A DNA stretch of 64,000 nucleotides from positions 930,001 through 994,000 of the forward strand of contig CBDCJZ010000003.1 of NCBI GenBank assembly GCA_965218075.1, in the 5' to 3' direction. Origin of the DNA: JANQHO01 sp965218075. GTDB lineage: Bacteria > Bacteroidota > Bacteroidia > Flavobacteriales > Schleiferiaceae. Positions within the stretch are counted from its first letter, which is position 1; the number at the start of each line of letters is the position of its first letter. Positions 9,001 through 16,441 of the stretch are shown one piece after another. Under the pieces are notes generated by a model, which did not search any database, was not told the DNA's origin, and worked only from the letters and a program-made list of their open reading frames with translations. The translations under genes were made by a program, and so were the position numbers.

Positions 9001-11265
9001 TGTTCCACTTAGGTCTGCAGGGGATGTTGCCCTTACAAATATCGGATCGCCTTCTACAGAATGGGCATTGAGTGCAGAGTTGGCTGTCTGCCAAGCGGAT
9101 AAATCTGTGAATTTTGTAGAACCCTCTTCTGCGATATTCCTGCTTGCTTGATATTGATAAAGGTTATAATCGATGTCAATGGTCGAGTCCAAGCTCCATG
9201 AAGCATCCAAAGCTACTCCATATGGGTTGCTGAAAATGTTGTTATAGAGGTTCATATCAGAATTTTCTTTGCCGCCAAACCTCATGGCAGCAGGATTACC
9301 CACAGCCGTGTTGTGATAGATATTTACCCCGAAAGACCCTGTCATCCTAATGGCTTCACCCTGTCGAACATAAACCATATTATTGGCAATCAGCGAACGA
9401 ACCGTTCCAGTGGAACCACCTTCCTTAACCGCTATTCCCTCATAGCTGCAGCTAAACAGATTGTTTGCAGTAATCTTAAAGTCCATAATATCTCGGCCAA
9501 GGATGCCATAACCAAGGCCACTACTGGTATCTCCAATCACATTGCCAGAGATGATCAGGCTGTCCTGGCCATCCACTCGAATGCCATATGAGCCATATGA
9601 TCTATTAGTAAAGCGATTACGCAGGAGCTGGTTGCCCACATCTTTATCGCTTCCTACGGCTTCCAACAACACTCCATAATTCCACCCTAGGATGGTGTTG
9701 TCAGAGATGGTCAAGTGATTATTTGTAATAGCTGTAGAGAGAGAAGTCAAACTTCCCGAGCCTAGAATACCCCCTCTGTCAGATATCGTATCCACCGACT
9801 GCGTAATCAAACAGGAATCAATGACGATATAATCAGTGTTCTGAAGATGCACTACCCATGCGGCTGATGAGCTTTTGGTGTTTTCGAGGGTCATATTTCT
9901 CAAAGTCACATAGCTCGTGCTGTCAAAAGCCACGGTGGCAATGCCGCTATGAGTGAGCGTAACTAGCGAAGTATCCCCACCATCAATTATAATGGTATTT
10001 GTCTGGCTTACGCCATTGATATTCCCTAGTGTAAACTGCTCCCTATAGGTTCCAGGAAGTACGTTAATGGTTGCAAGGCCATTAACACCACAGTCATTGA
10101 GCAAAGTGGCAAGAGAATCAAAGCTTGGGAAATTATTTGATCCAGAGACTCCGCCAAGGGTATAAGTCCCCGAAAGTGGGAAGCAAACCGACAAAGAAAC
10201 CTCCACTGTGTCATTTGACGTATCATTGTCTGGATTGCCATTGGGATTACTAGTCCAAATCTTTAGAATAGGATTTCCCAGGGTGAAATTATAACTTCCG
10301 ATATTGATACTAGCAGCAACTGCATTTGGCGCTAGATTTCCAGTCCAGCTATAAGGGGTCTGAACTACTCCGTCAACACTCCAGCCCGCCCTTACACTGT
10401 CCAGGTTGTTGAGTCCATAATTTTTAATGCTCACCTGAATCGACTGAGAACCGGGAGTAACTGGGCTAATCGGAGCGTCCAAGCTCAGAACACCTGCATC
10501 GTCGTTTACCAAGAGACGAGGAGTGAATTCATAATAGTCCACATTAGGCCAGGGATTCAATAAGAACCTGTTAATAGACTTGATATTAGGAGAATTGAGG
10601 TGCCGTATGGCGGTGGTGGAATTCAACTGAACACCCACTGTATAGCTTCCCACTCTTGAACGTGCCCATCCGGCATCTACCACGTAAATCTTATGGGTGG
10701 TTTCTTCTAAAACTACAAAGTTGTAGCTCCACCTCTGATCTTCACATTCATAGGAGAAGTTCTTAATCCACAGCTGGCGATTGGGGGCGATGCCAAAGCT
10801 CTTCATCCAGACGTTATTGTTCCGATTAATTGGCGGGGGATTGCCAAAGCTACTCCAAAAATAAGCGATAGTATGGTTGGGAAGATTGGCATTGGGTAAA
10901 GCTGTATTGTTAGTAGTGACATTAGTATTTACAGCTGTTCCGGCAACTGTGGTGTTAAAAGTCAACAGATAGTTTTTACTCACACAGAACTCAGTAACTG
11001 GACTCCCATAAAAAGAGAAGGGAAAACCGATGCTTTGAGCTGAGGACCAGCTATTGACCGATGCACCGCCATAGGCATCATATCGATGAATTTTACGCCA
11101 ATTTCTATTGTCTCTAAGGAGTTCCGTATTCAAAAGTGGCCCTTGTCCTCTGGTAGGTCCACTCACAGTGTAAGTAGAAGTTTGGGCTTTTGTGGAAAAG
11201 CCTCCAAACAATAATATAAAGATAGAGAGAGATAGAGAGAGATTAATTAAGGTGAAAGTTTTCAT
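6028..11265 (-). CDS. Giant T9SS type A secreted mosaic protein A (beta-helix and FN3 repeats)
   Basis: The 1,745-residue protein starts with a signal peptide (1-28, ending STKAQ). Next come an N-terminal module (about 29-255), a CARDB-like domain (about 260-360), a right-handed parallel beta-helix region (about 365-800), one FN3-like domain, one jelly-roll/MAM-like domain (SFDDVAIRE end), six more FN3-like repeats of about 93 residues, and a type A T9SS sorting domain (FRIYPNPSEG, MGQIVL, GVYLLQL) in the last 80. Each FN3 repeat has one cysteine at its start (CPSPSS) and one in RDSCG. It is probably exported by T9SS and surface-attached or released, and probably binds a ligand; an enzyme role is not seen. 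It is a paralogue of genes B-E about 18 kb away. A 10-nt tandem repeat lies inside the signal-peptide codons, which read in frame here. Confidence 0.85.
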   Translation of the reverse strand: MKTFTLINLSLSLSIFILLFGGFSTKAQTSTYTVSGPTRGQGPLLNTELLRDNRNWRKIHRYDAYGGASVNSWSSAQSIGFPFSFYGSPVTEFCVSKNYLLTFNTTVAGTAVNTNVTTNNTALPNANLPNHTIAYFWSSFGNPPPINRNNNVWMKSFGIAPNRQLWIKNFSYECEDQRWSYNFVVLEETTHKIYVVDAGWARSRVGSYTVGVQLNSTTAIRHLNSPNIKSINRFLLNPWPNVDYYEFTPRLLVNDDAGVLSLDAPISPVTPGSQSIQVSIKNYGLNNLDSVRAGWSVDGVVQTPYSWTGNLAPNAVAASINIGSYNFTLGNPILKIWTSNPNGNPDNDTSNDTVEVSLSVCFPLSGTYTLGGVSGSNNFPSFDSLATLLNDCGVNGLATINVLPGTYREQFTLGNINGVSQTNTIIIDGGDTSLVTLTHSGIATVAFDSTSYVTLRNMTLENTKSSSAAWVVHLQNTDYIVIDSCLITQSVDTISDRGGILGSGSLTSLSTAITNNHLTISDNTILGWNYGVLLEAVGSDKDVGNQLLRNRFTNRSYGSYGIRVDGQDSLIISGNVIGDTSSGLGYGILGRDIMDFKITANNLFSCSYEGIAVKEGGSTGTVRSLIANNMVYVRQGEAIRMTGSFGVNIYHNTAVGNPAAMRFGGKENSDMNLYNNIFSNPYGVALDASWSLDSTIDIDYNLYQYQASRNIAEEGSTKFTDLSAWQTANSALNAHSVEGDPIFVRATSPADLSGTSSPDLHVASALANDTGKSALGIHVDIDGDPRPLPPSTRVDMGADEYHPATCLPSRGLPISAIGPTTAQLSWITGGASNWNLEWGTASFTLGSGNFLSNVSNPYTLGGLSSGTSYSFYVQDSCGAGDVSVWRGPVFFTTLCSSLSPAILPIIEGFESGSGIFQRNRDVLCYPTYKWSYETSIAEDGRLRFAISGLANSGNSAATLDKFFTNSPATTAINYLIMTADLSNYSSSLSGLELEFSYMHHREYNNPNDKVWIRGRDTDAWIQIYDLYVNQGTASIYNHVRGIDIDSILANATPPQRVSSTFQLRFGQEGRFGAKGSGNNVGYSFDDVAIRETCPSPTNLTVTHIIQIGATLSWVAGGASNWDLEYGLSGFPLGSGTRIFTTTPSYTVSGLTPGTGYDFYVRDSCGAAHVSSWAGPDAFITLSATLPCPSPSSLLASNITQTSARLSWMSGGTSTSNWDLEYGLSGFTLGSGTRISTTTPSYTVSGLTPGTGYDFYVRDSCGAAHVSSWAGPDAFTTLSATLPCPSPSSLLASNITQTSARLSWMSGGTSTSNWDLEYGLSGFPLGSGTRISTTIPFYTVSGLTPGQSYQFYVRDSCGVGHVSSWAGPYTVTTLSATLPCPSPSSLGATNITQTSATLSWMSGGTSTSNWDLEYGLSGFPLGSGTRISTTIPFYTMSSLTPGQSYQFYVRDSCGVGHVSSWAGPYIFTTLSATLPCPSPSSLGATNITQTSARLSWMSGGTSTSNWDLEYGLSGFTLGSGTRISTTTLSYTVSGLTLGRSYQFYVRDSCGAAHVSSWAGPHIFRTLGCLAPTGLKIDTITKIIATVSWTSGGASNWNIEYGPINFLLGSGIFLYNVSSPRILRGLKPNTFYDVYVQDSCNVGNVSNWAGPLSIKTIIGIDELLERSFRIYPNPSEGAFKLEFSSSLGEDMEIRITNMMGQIVLEDEIESFSRSYRKRLEMGAYRSGVYLLQLITEKATVNRRIILQ
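11221..11243 (-). repeat. 10-nt tandem repeat in the signal peptide of gene A
   Basis: The plus-strand unit GATAGAGAGA occurs twice, plus a 3-nt start of a third copy. It encodes hydrophobic/serine residues of the signal peptide (SLSLSI). Ten is not a multiple of three, so gain or loss of one copy would shift the frame. At two copies the gene is open. Confidence 0.75.
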
Positions 11266-11447
11266 GATTTAGTGTTTTTAGTGAAACAAGACTTTCTTCA
11301 CATTAAAATAAGGGTAAAACCTTTGAAACATAAAGATCAGCCCGATATTACTAAAATTTAATCTTTTAACAAGGTCTCGTTTAGTAAAAAAAGAATTTTT
11401 CAAAACCTTATAACTTTTATTGATCTATGTGTGTGGGGGAGGGGGGG
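11266..11447 (-). promoter_or_regulatory. Promoter and leader of giant gene A
   Basis: A TTG at 11372-11370 (minus strand), a 19-bp spacer and TAATATCG at 11350-11343 match the family promoter, with a weaker -7 box than in B-E. The leader hairpin of B-E survives only as AAGG/CCTT. A G5-A-G7 run at 11435-11447 lies about 60 bp upstream of the -33 box, where B-E carry their paired repeats. A possible degenerate copy of one such repeat is visible at about 11409. Confidence 0.55.
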
Positions 11448-11851
11448 TAAAAGTAAAAATCACTGGAATTTGAGGAATTGAGAAACCATAGAAGAGTCTT
11501 GAACAATAAGGTTTGTCATAAACTAAGGACCTTTGAACGCTGAGAACCCCGAGGTGTGTGCTATTGAAGTAGTTACATCAACTTCTGTTTGCAAAAATTA
11601 AGGGTCTTAGTTGAACTTAGACAGGGAGTATCCTTGTAATCAATTGCGAATTAATGAAAAACCACTACCTCATAAAATAAAGGGCAAAGTTAATGGCGTG
11701 TTTGCGCCCATAACTGGACAGGTATTTTTTAAGATCGATATGAGAACAGATTCTGCATTCAAGCTTTTCTGCAGATTTTCTCTTATCTCATTACGAATTC
11801 TCATTTAAAATCTTTAGAAAAAATCCTTTTAATTTTAACTAGTGATGATTC
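11448..11851. other. Spacer between gene A control region and glyS
   Basis: About 400 bp beyond the gene A promoter. A short open frame (11611-11808) shows no recognisable motif or start context and is not called. Nothing else is recognised. Confidence 0.35.
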
Positions 11852-13390
11852 TTATTTTAGTTTCAGTAGCAACTCTACGGGGTTAACCTTTTTCCCAACA
11901 CGCATATTCAATTCTTCTAACGATACCCTTATTTGCTCCGTAGTGTCTCGATCACGCAAAGTGACTGTACAGTCCTCTTTAGTTTGATGGTCAACCGTAA
12001 TACAAATTGGGGTGCCAATTGCGTCATGTCTGCGATAACGTTTGCCAATAGTATCTTTTTCATCATATTGGCAGTTGTATTCCAGTTCTAGTTTAGCTAT
12101 TATTTCTTGGGCGATTTTAGGCAAGCCATCTTTTTTTAACAATGGTAGCACAGCCACTTTAACTGGGGCCAGAGCAGGAGGGATAGACAAAACCACTCTT
12201 TCGCTACCGTCTTTCATTTTTTCTTCGCAGTAAGTTCCCGACAAAATGGAAAAGAAAAGACGGTCGATTCCCACCGAAGTTTCAATTACATAAGGTGTGT
12301 AGCTTTTGTTTAGTTCAGGATCGAAATACTTCAGTCTTTTACCCGAATATTTTTCGTGCTTTTTGAGATCAAAATCTGTCCGGCTGTGGATGCCTTCGAG
12401 TTCCTTAAATCCGAAGGGAAAATCAAATTCAATATCACTGGCTGCACTGGCGTAGTGAGCCAGCTTTTCGTGATTGTAATAGCGATAGAGGGAGGCATCC
12501 ATCCCCAAGGCCAAATGCCATTTAAGACGCTGTTTTTTCCAGTATTCATACCATTTCATTTCCTCACTGGGACGCACAAAAAATTGCATTTCCATTTGCT
12601 CAAACTCTCTCATGCGAAAGATAAACTGACGGGCTACAATTTCATTTCTAAAGGCTTTGCCAGTTTGTGCAATTCCAAAAGGAATTTTCATTCGAGCGGT
12701 TTTTTGTACATTCAAAAAATTCACAAAAATTCCCTGAGCAGTTTCTGGTCTTAGATACAAATTATCTGTTTCTCCGGCCGCAAAATTCATTTGGGTAGCA
12801 AACATCAGATTGAACTGTCTTACGTCTGTCCAATTTTTAGAACCAGAAACCGGGTCGGCAATTCCTTTTTCTTCAATCAGTTTTTTTACTGCTTTAAGAT
12901 TACTGGCCTCTAGATATTGAGCCGTGCGTTGAAGTGTTTCTTTTGCATCATTCATGTATTTTTTTACCCTCGAACTGGTTTTTCGAAACAGTTTTTCATC
13001 AAAGCTGTCCCCAAAGCGCTTAGCTGCTTTTTGAATCTCTTTTTCCGCTTTCTGACGTTGCTTTTCAGCATAATCTTCCAGCAAGACATCTGCCCGGTAT
13101 CGTTTTTTAGAATCTCTATTGTCAATCAAGGGATCCTTAAAAGCGTCCAGGTGTCCAGAAGCCTTCCAGATAATGGGGTGTATAAAAATTGCCGTATCAA
13201 TCCCAACAATGGTTTCATGTAATTGCACCATAGACTTCCACCAGTAATCCCGGATATTTTTCTTTAGCTCTACTCCATTCTGACCGTAATCATAGACAGC
13301 TGCTAAACCATCGTAAATTTCACTAGAAGGGAAAATAAAGCCATACTCTTTTGCATGAGAGGTTATTTTTTTAAGCAAATCCTCACTCAT
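11852..13390 (-). CDS. glyS: Glycyl-tRNA synthetase, dimeric class II type
   Basis: The 512-residue enzyme charges tRNA-Gly in the cytoplasm. It is the single-chain dimeric (alpha2, eukaryotic/archaeal-like) form rather than the GlyQ/GlyS tetramer. Visible motifs are the N-terminal GFIFPSSEIYDGLAAVYDYG and ASGHLDAFKDP segments, RPETAQGIFVNF, class II motif 2 (FRNEIVARQFIFRMREFEQMEM), motif 3 (ETSVGIDRLFF), and a C-terminal anticodon-binding domain (RRHDAIGTPICITVD, VTLRDRDTTEQ). The length is normal. ATG 13390 gives the family N-terminus MSEDLLKKI. Its neighbours ruvB and gene A are unrelated, so it is probably transcribed alone. Confidence 0.95.
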   Translation of the reverse strand: MSEDLLKKITSHAKEYGFIFPSSEIYDGLAAVYDYGQNGVELKKNIRDYWWKSMVQLHETIVGIDTAIFIHPIIWKASGHLDAFKDPLIDNRDSKKRYRADVLLEDYAEKQRQKAEKEIQKAAKRFGDSFDEKLFRKTSSRVKKYMNDAKETLQRTAQYLEASNLKAVKKLIEEKGIADPVSGSKNWTDVRQFNLMFATQMNFAAGETDNLYLRPETAQGIFVNFLNVQKTARMKIPFGIAQTGKAFRNEIVARQFIFRMREFEQMEMQFFVRPSEEMKWYEYWKKQRLKWHLALGMDASLYRYYNHEKLAHYASAASDIEFDFPFGFKELEGIHSRTDFDLKKHEKYSGKRLKYFDPELNKSYTPYVIETSVGIDRLFFSILSGTYCEEKMKDGSERVVLSIPPALAPVKVAVLPLLKKDGLPKIAQEIIAKLELEYNCQYDEKDTIGKRYRRHDAIGTPICITVDHQTKEDCTVTLRDRDTTEQIRVSLEELNMRVGKKVNPVELLLKLK

Positions 13391-13748
13391 CGTAAGACCA
13401 TATTTTTATACTTTCAGAAAATAGTTCACCCGTTATAAACATATCTAAATAATCTAATAATGCGAAATACTTTATGCAATAACACTAATACCTGACATTG
13501 CCGGTCCATACTCCATAATTATTATTAGTTTAACCTTACCTACATATTAAAACACAATTTTAAGACAACAACAAAAGAAAGTATTATCATCAGCATATTC
13601 TATGCCATCGTAAGAACTTTTGAATTTTAACTCGAAAAGCTTGCCGTAAGAAATATGGAATGCTAATTAATTAACTAATGCGATGCGAGCTTATTTAGAC
13701 TAGTAAGCCATAGCATCTTAATCTTTACCTTTGCGACAAAGTTATAAG
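13391..13748. other. Divergent promoter spacer between glyS and ruvB
   Basis: A 358-bp spacer with the ruvB -7 box at its right end. No gene or RNA is recognised in it. Confidence 0.4.
13726..13733 (+). promoter_or_regulatory. -7 promoter box of ruvB
   Basis: TACCTTTG fits the Bacteroidota TAnnTTTG box exactly and ends 15 bp before the chosen ATG, implying a very short 5' leader. No consensus TTG is found 19 bp upstream, so the -33 element is weak. Confidence 0.5.
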
Positions 13749-14780
13749 ATGGATCGTTTGATAGATGCGGATTCGAATAGTTTTTCACCCGAAGAGCTGG
13801 AAATAGAAAAGAAACTCCGTCCACTCAGCTTTAATGAGTTTGCCGGGCAAGAGAAGGTGTTGGAGAATCTAGAGGTTTTCGTACAAGCGGCTAATCTGAG
13901 AGGAGAAGCCCTCGATCACGTTTTACTGCACGGCCCCTCCGGCTTAGGGAAAACTACTTTAGCCCACATTCTTGCCCATGAGTTAGATTCCAATATCAAG
14001 ATCACCTCTGGGCCAGTGATCGATAAGCCAGGTGACCTAGCCGGCTTGCTCACCAGCTTGGAGAAGAGGGACGTATTTTTTATTGATGAGATTCACCGCT
14101 TAAGTCCTATGGTAGAAGAATATCTCTACTCCGCTATGGAAGATTATCGTATCGATATTATGATTGAGCCCGGTCCTCATGCCCGCAGTGTGCAAATCAA
14201 CCTCAGCCCCTTTACCCTCATCGGGGCTACTACCCGTTCTGGTTTGCTCACCTCGCCTTTAAGGGCACGCTTTAGTATTAATAGTCGCTTGCAATATTAT
14301 TCTACCGAATTACTCACGGCCATTGTAGAACGGTCGGCCGGGATATTGAACGTGCCTACTCGGGAAGATGCGGCCATAGAAATAGCCCGTAGAAGTCGAG
14401 GAACACCTCGTATTGCCAATGCTTTGCTTCGCAGGATACGCGATTTTGCCCAAGTGAAGGGAAAGGGTATCATCACTAAAAAAATAGCTGTATTTAGCTT
14501 AGAAGCTCTTAATGTGGATGAATATGGCTTAGATGAAATGGACAATAAAATCCTAAACACCATCATCGATAAATTCAAAGGTGGTCCAGTGGGAATCAGT
14601 ACTATTGCCACTGTAGTAGGAGAGCAGATCGATACTATAGAAGAAGTATATGAGCCCTTCCTTATTCAGGAAGGCTTTATGGTGCGTACCCAAAGGGGAA
14701 GAATGGTTACCGATAAAGCTTACAAAAATTTGAATATCAATATGTCTTGCCGGGAAGAGGGACTGTTTGATCAACTTTAA
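13749..14780 (+). CDS. ruvB: Holliday junction branch-migration ATPase RuvB
   Basis: The 343-residue AAA+ motor drives branch migration of Holliday junctions together with RuvA. Walker A is HGPSGLGKTT (61-70), Walker B is DEIH (113-116), the sensor-1 region is IGATTRSG (158-165), and the arginine-finger region is LRARF (171-175). The RuvB C-terminal winged helix is complete (GPVGISTIA, EPFLIQEGF, RTQRGR). An in-frame TTG lies 18 bp upstream, but it overlaps the -7 box, so ATG 13749 is the likely start. RuvB works in homologous recombination, the process that could reshuffle the repeat genes here, though that is not a specific link. Confidence 0.95.
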   Translation: MDRLIDADSNSFSPEELEIEKKLRPLSFNEFAGQEKVLENLEVFVQAANLRGEALDHVLLHGPSGLGKTTLAHILAHELDSNIKITSGPVIDKPGDLAGLLTSLEKRDVFFIDEIHRLSPMVEEYLYSAMEDYRIDIMIEPGPHARSVQINLSPFTLIGATTRSGLLTSPLRARFSINSRLQYYSTELLTAIVERSAGILNVPTREDAAIEIARRSRGTPRIANALLRRIRDFAQVKGKGIITKKIAVFSLEALNVDEYGLDEMDNKILNTIIDKFKGGPVGISTIATVVGEQIDTIEEVYEPFLIQEGFMVRTQRGRMVTDKAYKNLNINMSCREEGLFDQL

Positions 14781-15008
14781 AAAGAAATACGCTGATTTTA
14801 TCAAAATATAAAGTGTAAGAGTCTGGTTCCTTGATCTAGGATATTTTCAAAGCAAAATTTTTGAGAGAATAAGCTCTCTGCCTAAACGAACGATAAATCT
14901 GAAGCCACTTTTTTCAATCAACTAAAGAAGTTCTTAGGAAAATTTTCAAAAATCAGCTACAAAAATAGCAAGTACGAAAGCTCGAAGAAAAATCTCAAGT
15001 TCCCAAAA

Positions 15009-15626
15009 CTACGAGGACCGGAGGCCATAAACCAGAGCAAAGCTCAGTACTACGTTTCTTTGCCCCCTACCACCCAGTTGTAAAAAAAAAGGCTTACCCG
15101 TGGCACCCGCAAAACCTGATCTGATAGGCGTTATGGAAATGTTAGATCGAAAATTAATGTGCCAGTCTCGGGAAAAATGCCAGTTAATTCCAAATATTCC
15201 CGTCAGGTTAAAGCGGCAAAATTCTGGATGGGTCCGCCTTTCACCACTTCGGTCTTCTTCTTTGGCAAAAACATTAATATCCAAGGCCGGGCCTAATTCA
15301 AAGGAAAGTTTCTTTAAGCGATATACATACAAAAGGGGAAGTTCAATGTAATTGAGTCGCGCTTTATAAAAAGTGCTGGAGTCGCTGATAGGTTCGCGAG
15401 ATCCCTTTTGGATAAAAGCAAGCTCCATGAGAAAGCCGCTTTTATAGGTCAGTTTTAAGTCCGTAAAAGCTCCCATATGAAAGCCTGGCAAATCAAAACC
15501 TGCGAGACCATCGCCATCAATCTGGGAAGTAGTCATGCCGATATATAACCCTCCACCAAATTTCTGACTTTTTAGCTTATAAAAAGATGCGATTGAGATC
15601 AGTATGAAAAGACCGTGCCTAATCAT
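15009..15626 (-). CDS. PorT-like outer-membrane beta-barrel protein
   Basis: The 205-residue protein has a short signal peptide (MIRHGLFILISIASFYKLKSQ) and alternating amphipathic strands. The pattern (KFGGGLYIGMTTSQIDGD, LNYIELPLLYVYR, FELGPALD) is typical of the outer-membrane beta-barrel type 2 (PorT-like) family. The length is normal. Its ATG overlaps the stop of the Omp28 gene by 4 bp (ATGA), showing translational coupling. It is the last gene of the minus-strand run from 20919. PorT proper is a T9SS factor, but this broad family has many members, so a T9SS role is only possible. Confidence 0.7.
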   Translation of the reverse strand: MIRHGLFILISIASFYKLKSQKFGGGLYIGMTTSQIDGDGLAGFDLPGFHMGAFTDLKLTYKSGFLMELAFIQKGSREPISDSSTFYKARLNYIELPLLYVYRLKKLSFELGPALDINVFAKEEDRSGERRTHPEFCRFNLTGIFGINWHFSRDWHINFRSNISITPIRSGFAGATGKPFFLQLGGRGQRNVVLSFALVYGLRSS

Positions 15627-16441
15627 TCGAGTTCTGCATGATGAGCCTGTAGAACTTCATATGTACTTCGATCGTAGACAAAAATTATAGCTGAGCAATT
15701 TTTAATTATCCATTGTGAATTTTGACTGCTAAGAGCCATGTTTTTTTGAGCAATATCCCCATTTTTGGGGCCAACAATTAGGCTTTCACCAAAAATTCCG
15801 TTAAAGCTAGCTCTCAAAACATGGTTGTGCACATAGCTTTTGTTAATACTCCCGTCAGGCATAGTTTGAGGGCCTATTATGCTATCTTCTGCAAGGAAAG
15901 TCGATAAAAATATTTCAGTCTCAACATTTTCCAGGAAAGCAACACTTACTTTAAGTGAGAAGGTTTTATTGGAATTCTCATAAGTGAGGATAGGCCTTAT
16001 TTCACAGGGAGCCGGAGCGCCCAATCTTTGGTTCATTGTTTTATCCCACTCTCCTAAAAGCTTACTGTGCTCATCGTCAGGATAACCAGTTCTGTCAAAC
16101 ATTCCAGAAGGGACTCCTATGGGATTAAAGAACTGAAAAAGCTCACGGCCTTCTTTCGTACGAAAATCAATCGGGTGTTTCTCGCCTGGTACGGCAAAAT
16201 TGCCAGCATGAATGCCGAGTATTACTACCTGTCCAGGATTTTGCTCTTCATAGGTTTTGGCTTTTTCTGCTGCTTCGGGACAGTTATTGCACTTTACTCC
16301 CGTAAAGTCTTCAACTAAAACCCTTTTATTGGTACTCTCGGGAAAGGGAAGGAAGCCAAACTCGTTTTCAAGAGGCTGGTCTACTTCGTCACAGGACGAA
16401 ATAATTATTGCTAAGAGTAAAAGAGCCTTCTTCATGGTCAT
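15623..16441 (-). CDS. Omp28-like lipoprotein with thioredoxin-type CxxC
   Basis: The protein (272 residues from the chosen start) has a lipoprotein signal peptide with lipobox IISSC (Cys17). A thioredoxin-like domain follows with FTGVKCNNCPEA (CNNC, residues 51-54), as in the Omp28/outer-membrane thiol protein family. GVPSGMFDR near the middle resembles the cis-Pro loop. ATG 16441 is chosen because it overlaps the upstream stop as TAATG; a longer frame up to 16498 would run into the previous gene, and an ATG at 16435 is also possible. It probably acts on disulfides at the cell surface or periplasm. It is coupled to both neighbours. Confidence 0.75.
   Translation of the reverse strand: MTMKKALLLLAIIISSCDEVDQPLENEFGFLPFPESTNKRVLVEDFTGVKCNNCPEAAEKAKTYEEQNPGQVVILGIHAGNFAVPGEKHPIDFRTKEGRELFQFFNPIGVPSGMFDRTGYPDDEHSKLLGEWDKTMNQRLGAPAPCEIRPILTYENSNKTFSLKVSVAFLENVETEIFLSTFLAEDSIIGPQTMPDGSINKSYVHNHVLRASFNGIFGESLIVGPKNGDIAQKNMALSSQNSQWIIKNCSAIIFVYDRSTYEVLQAHHAELE

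Noticed and set aside
11611..11808. 65-codon plus-strand frame between gene A and glyS
   Set aside because: No recognisable motif, promoter or conserved neighbour; likely chance.
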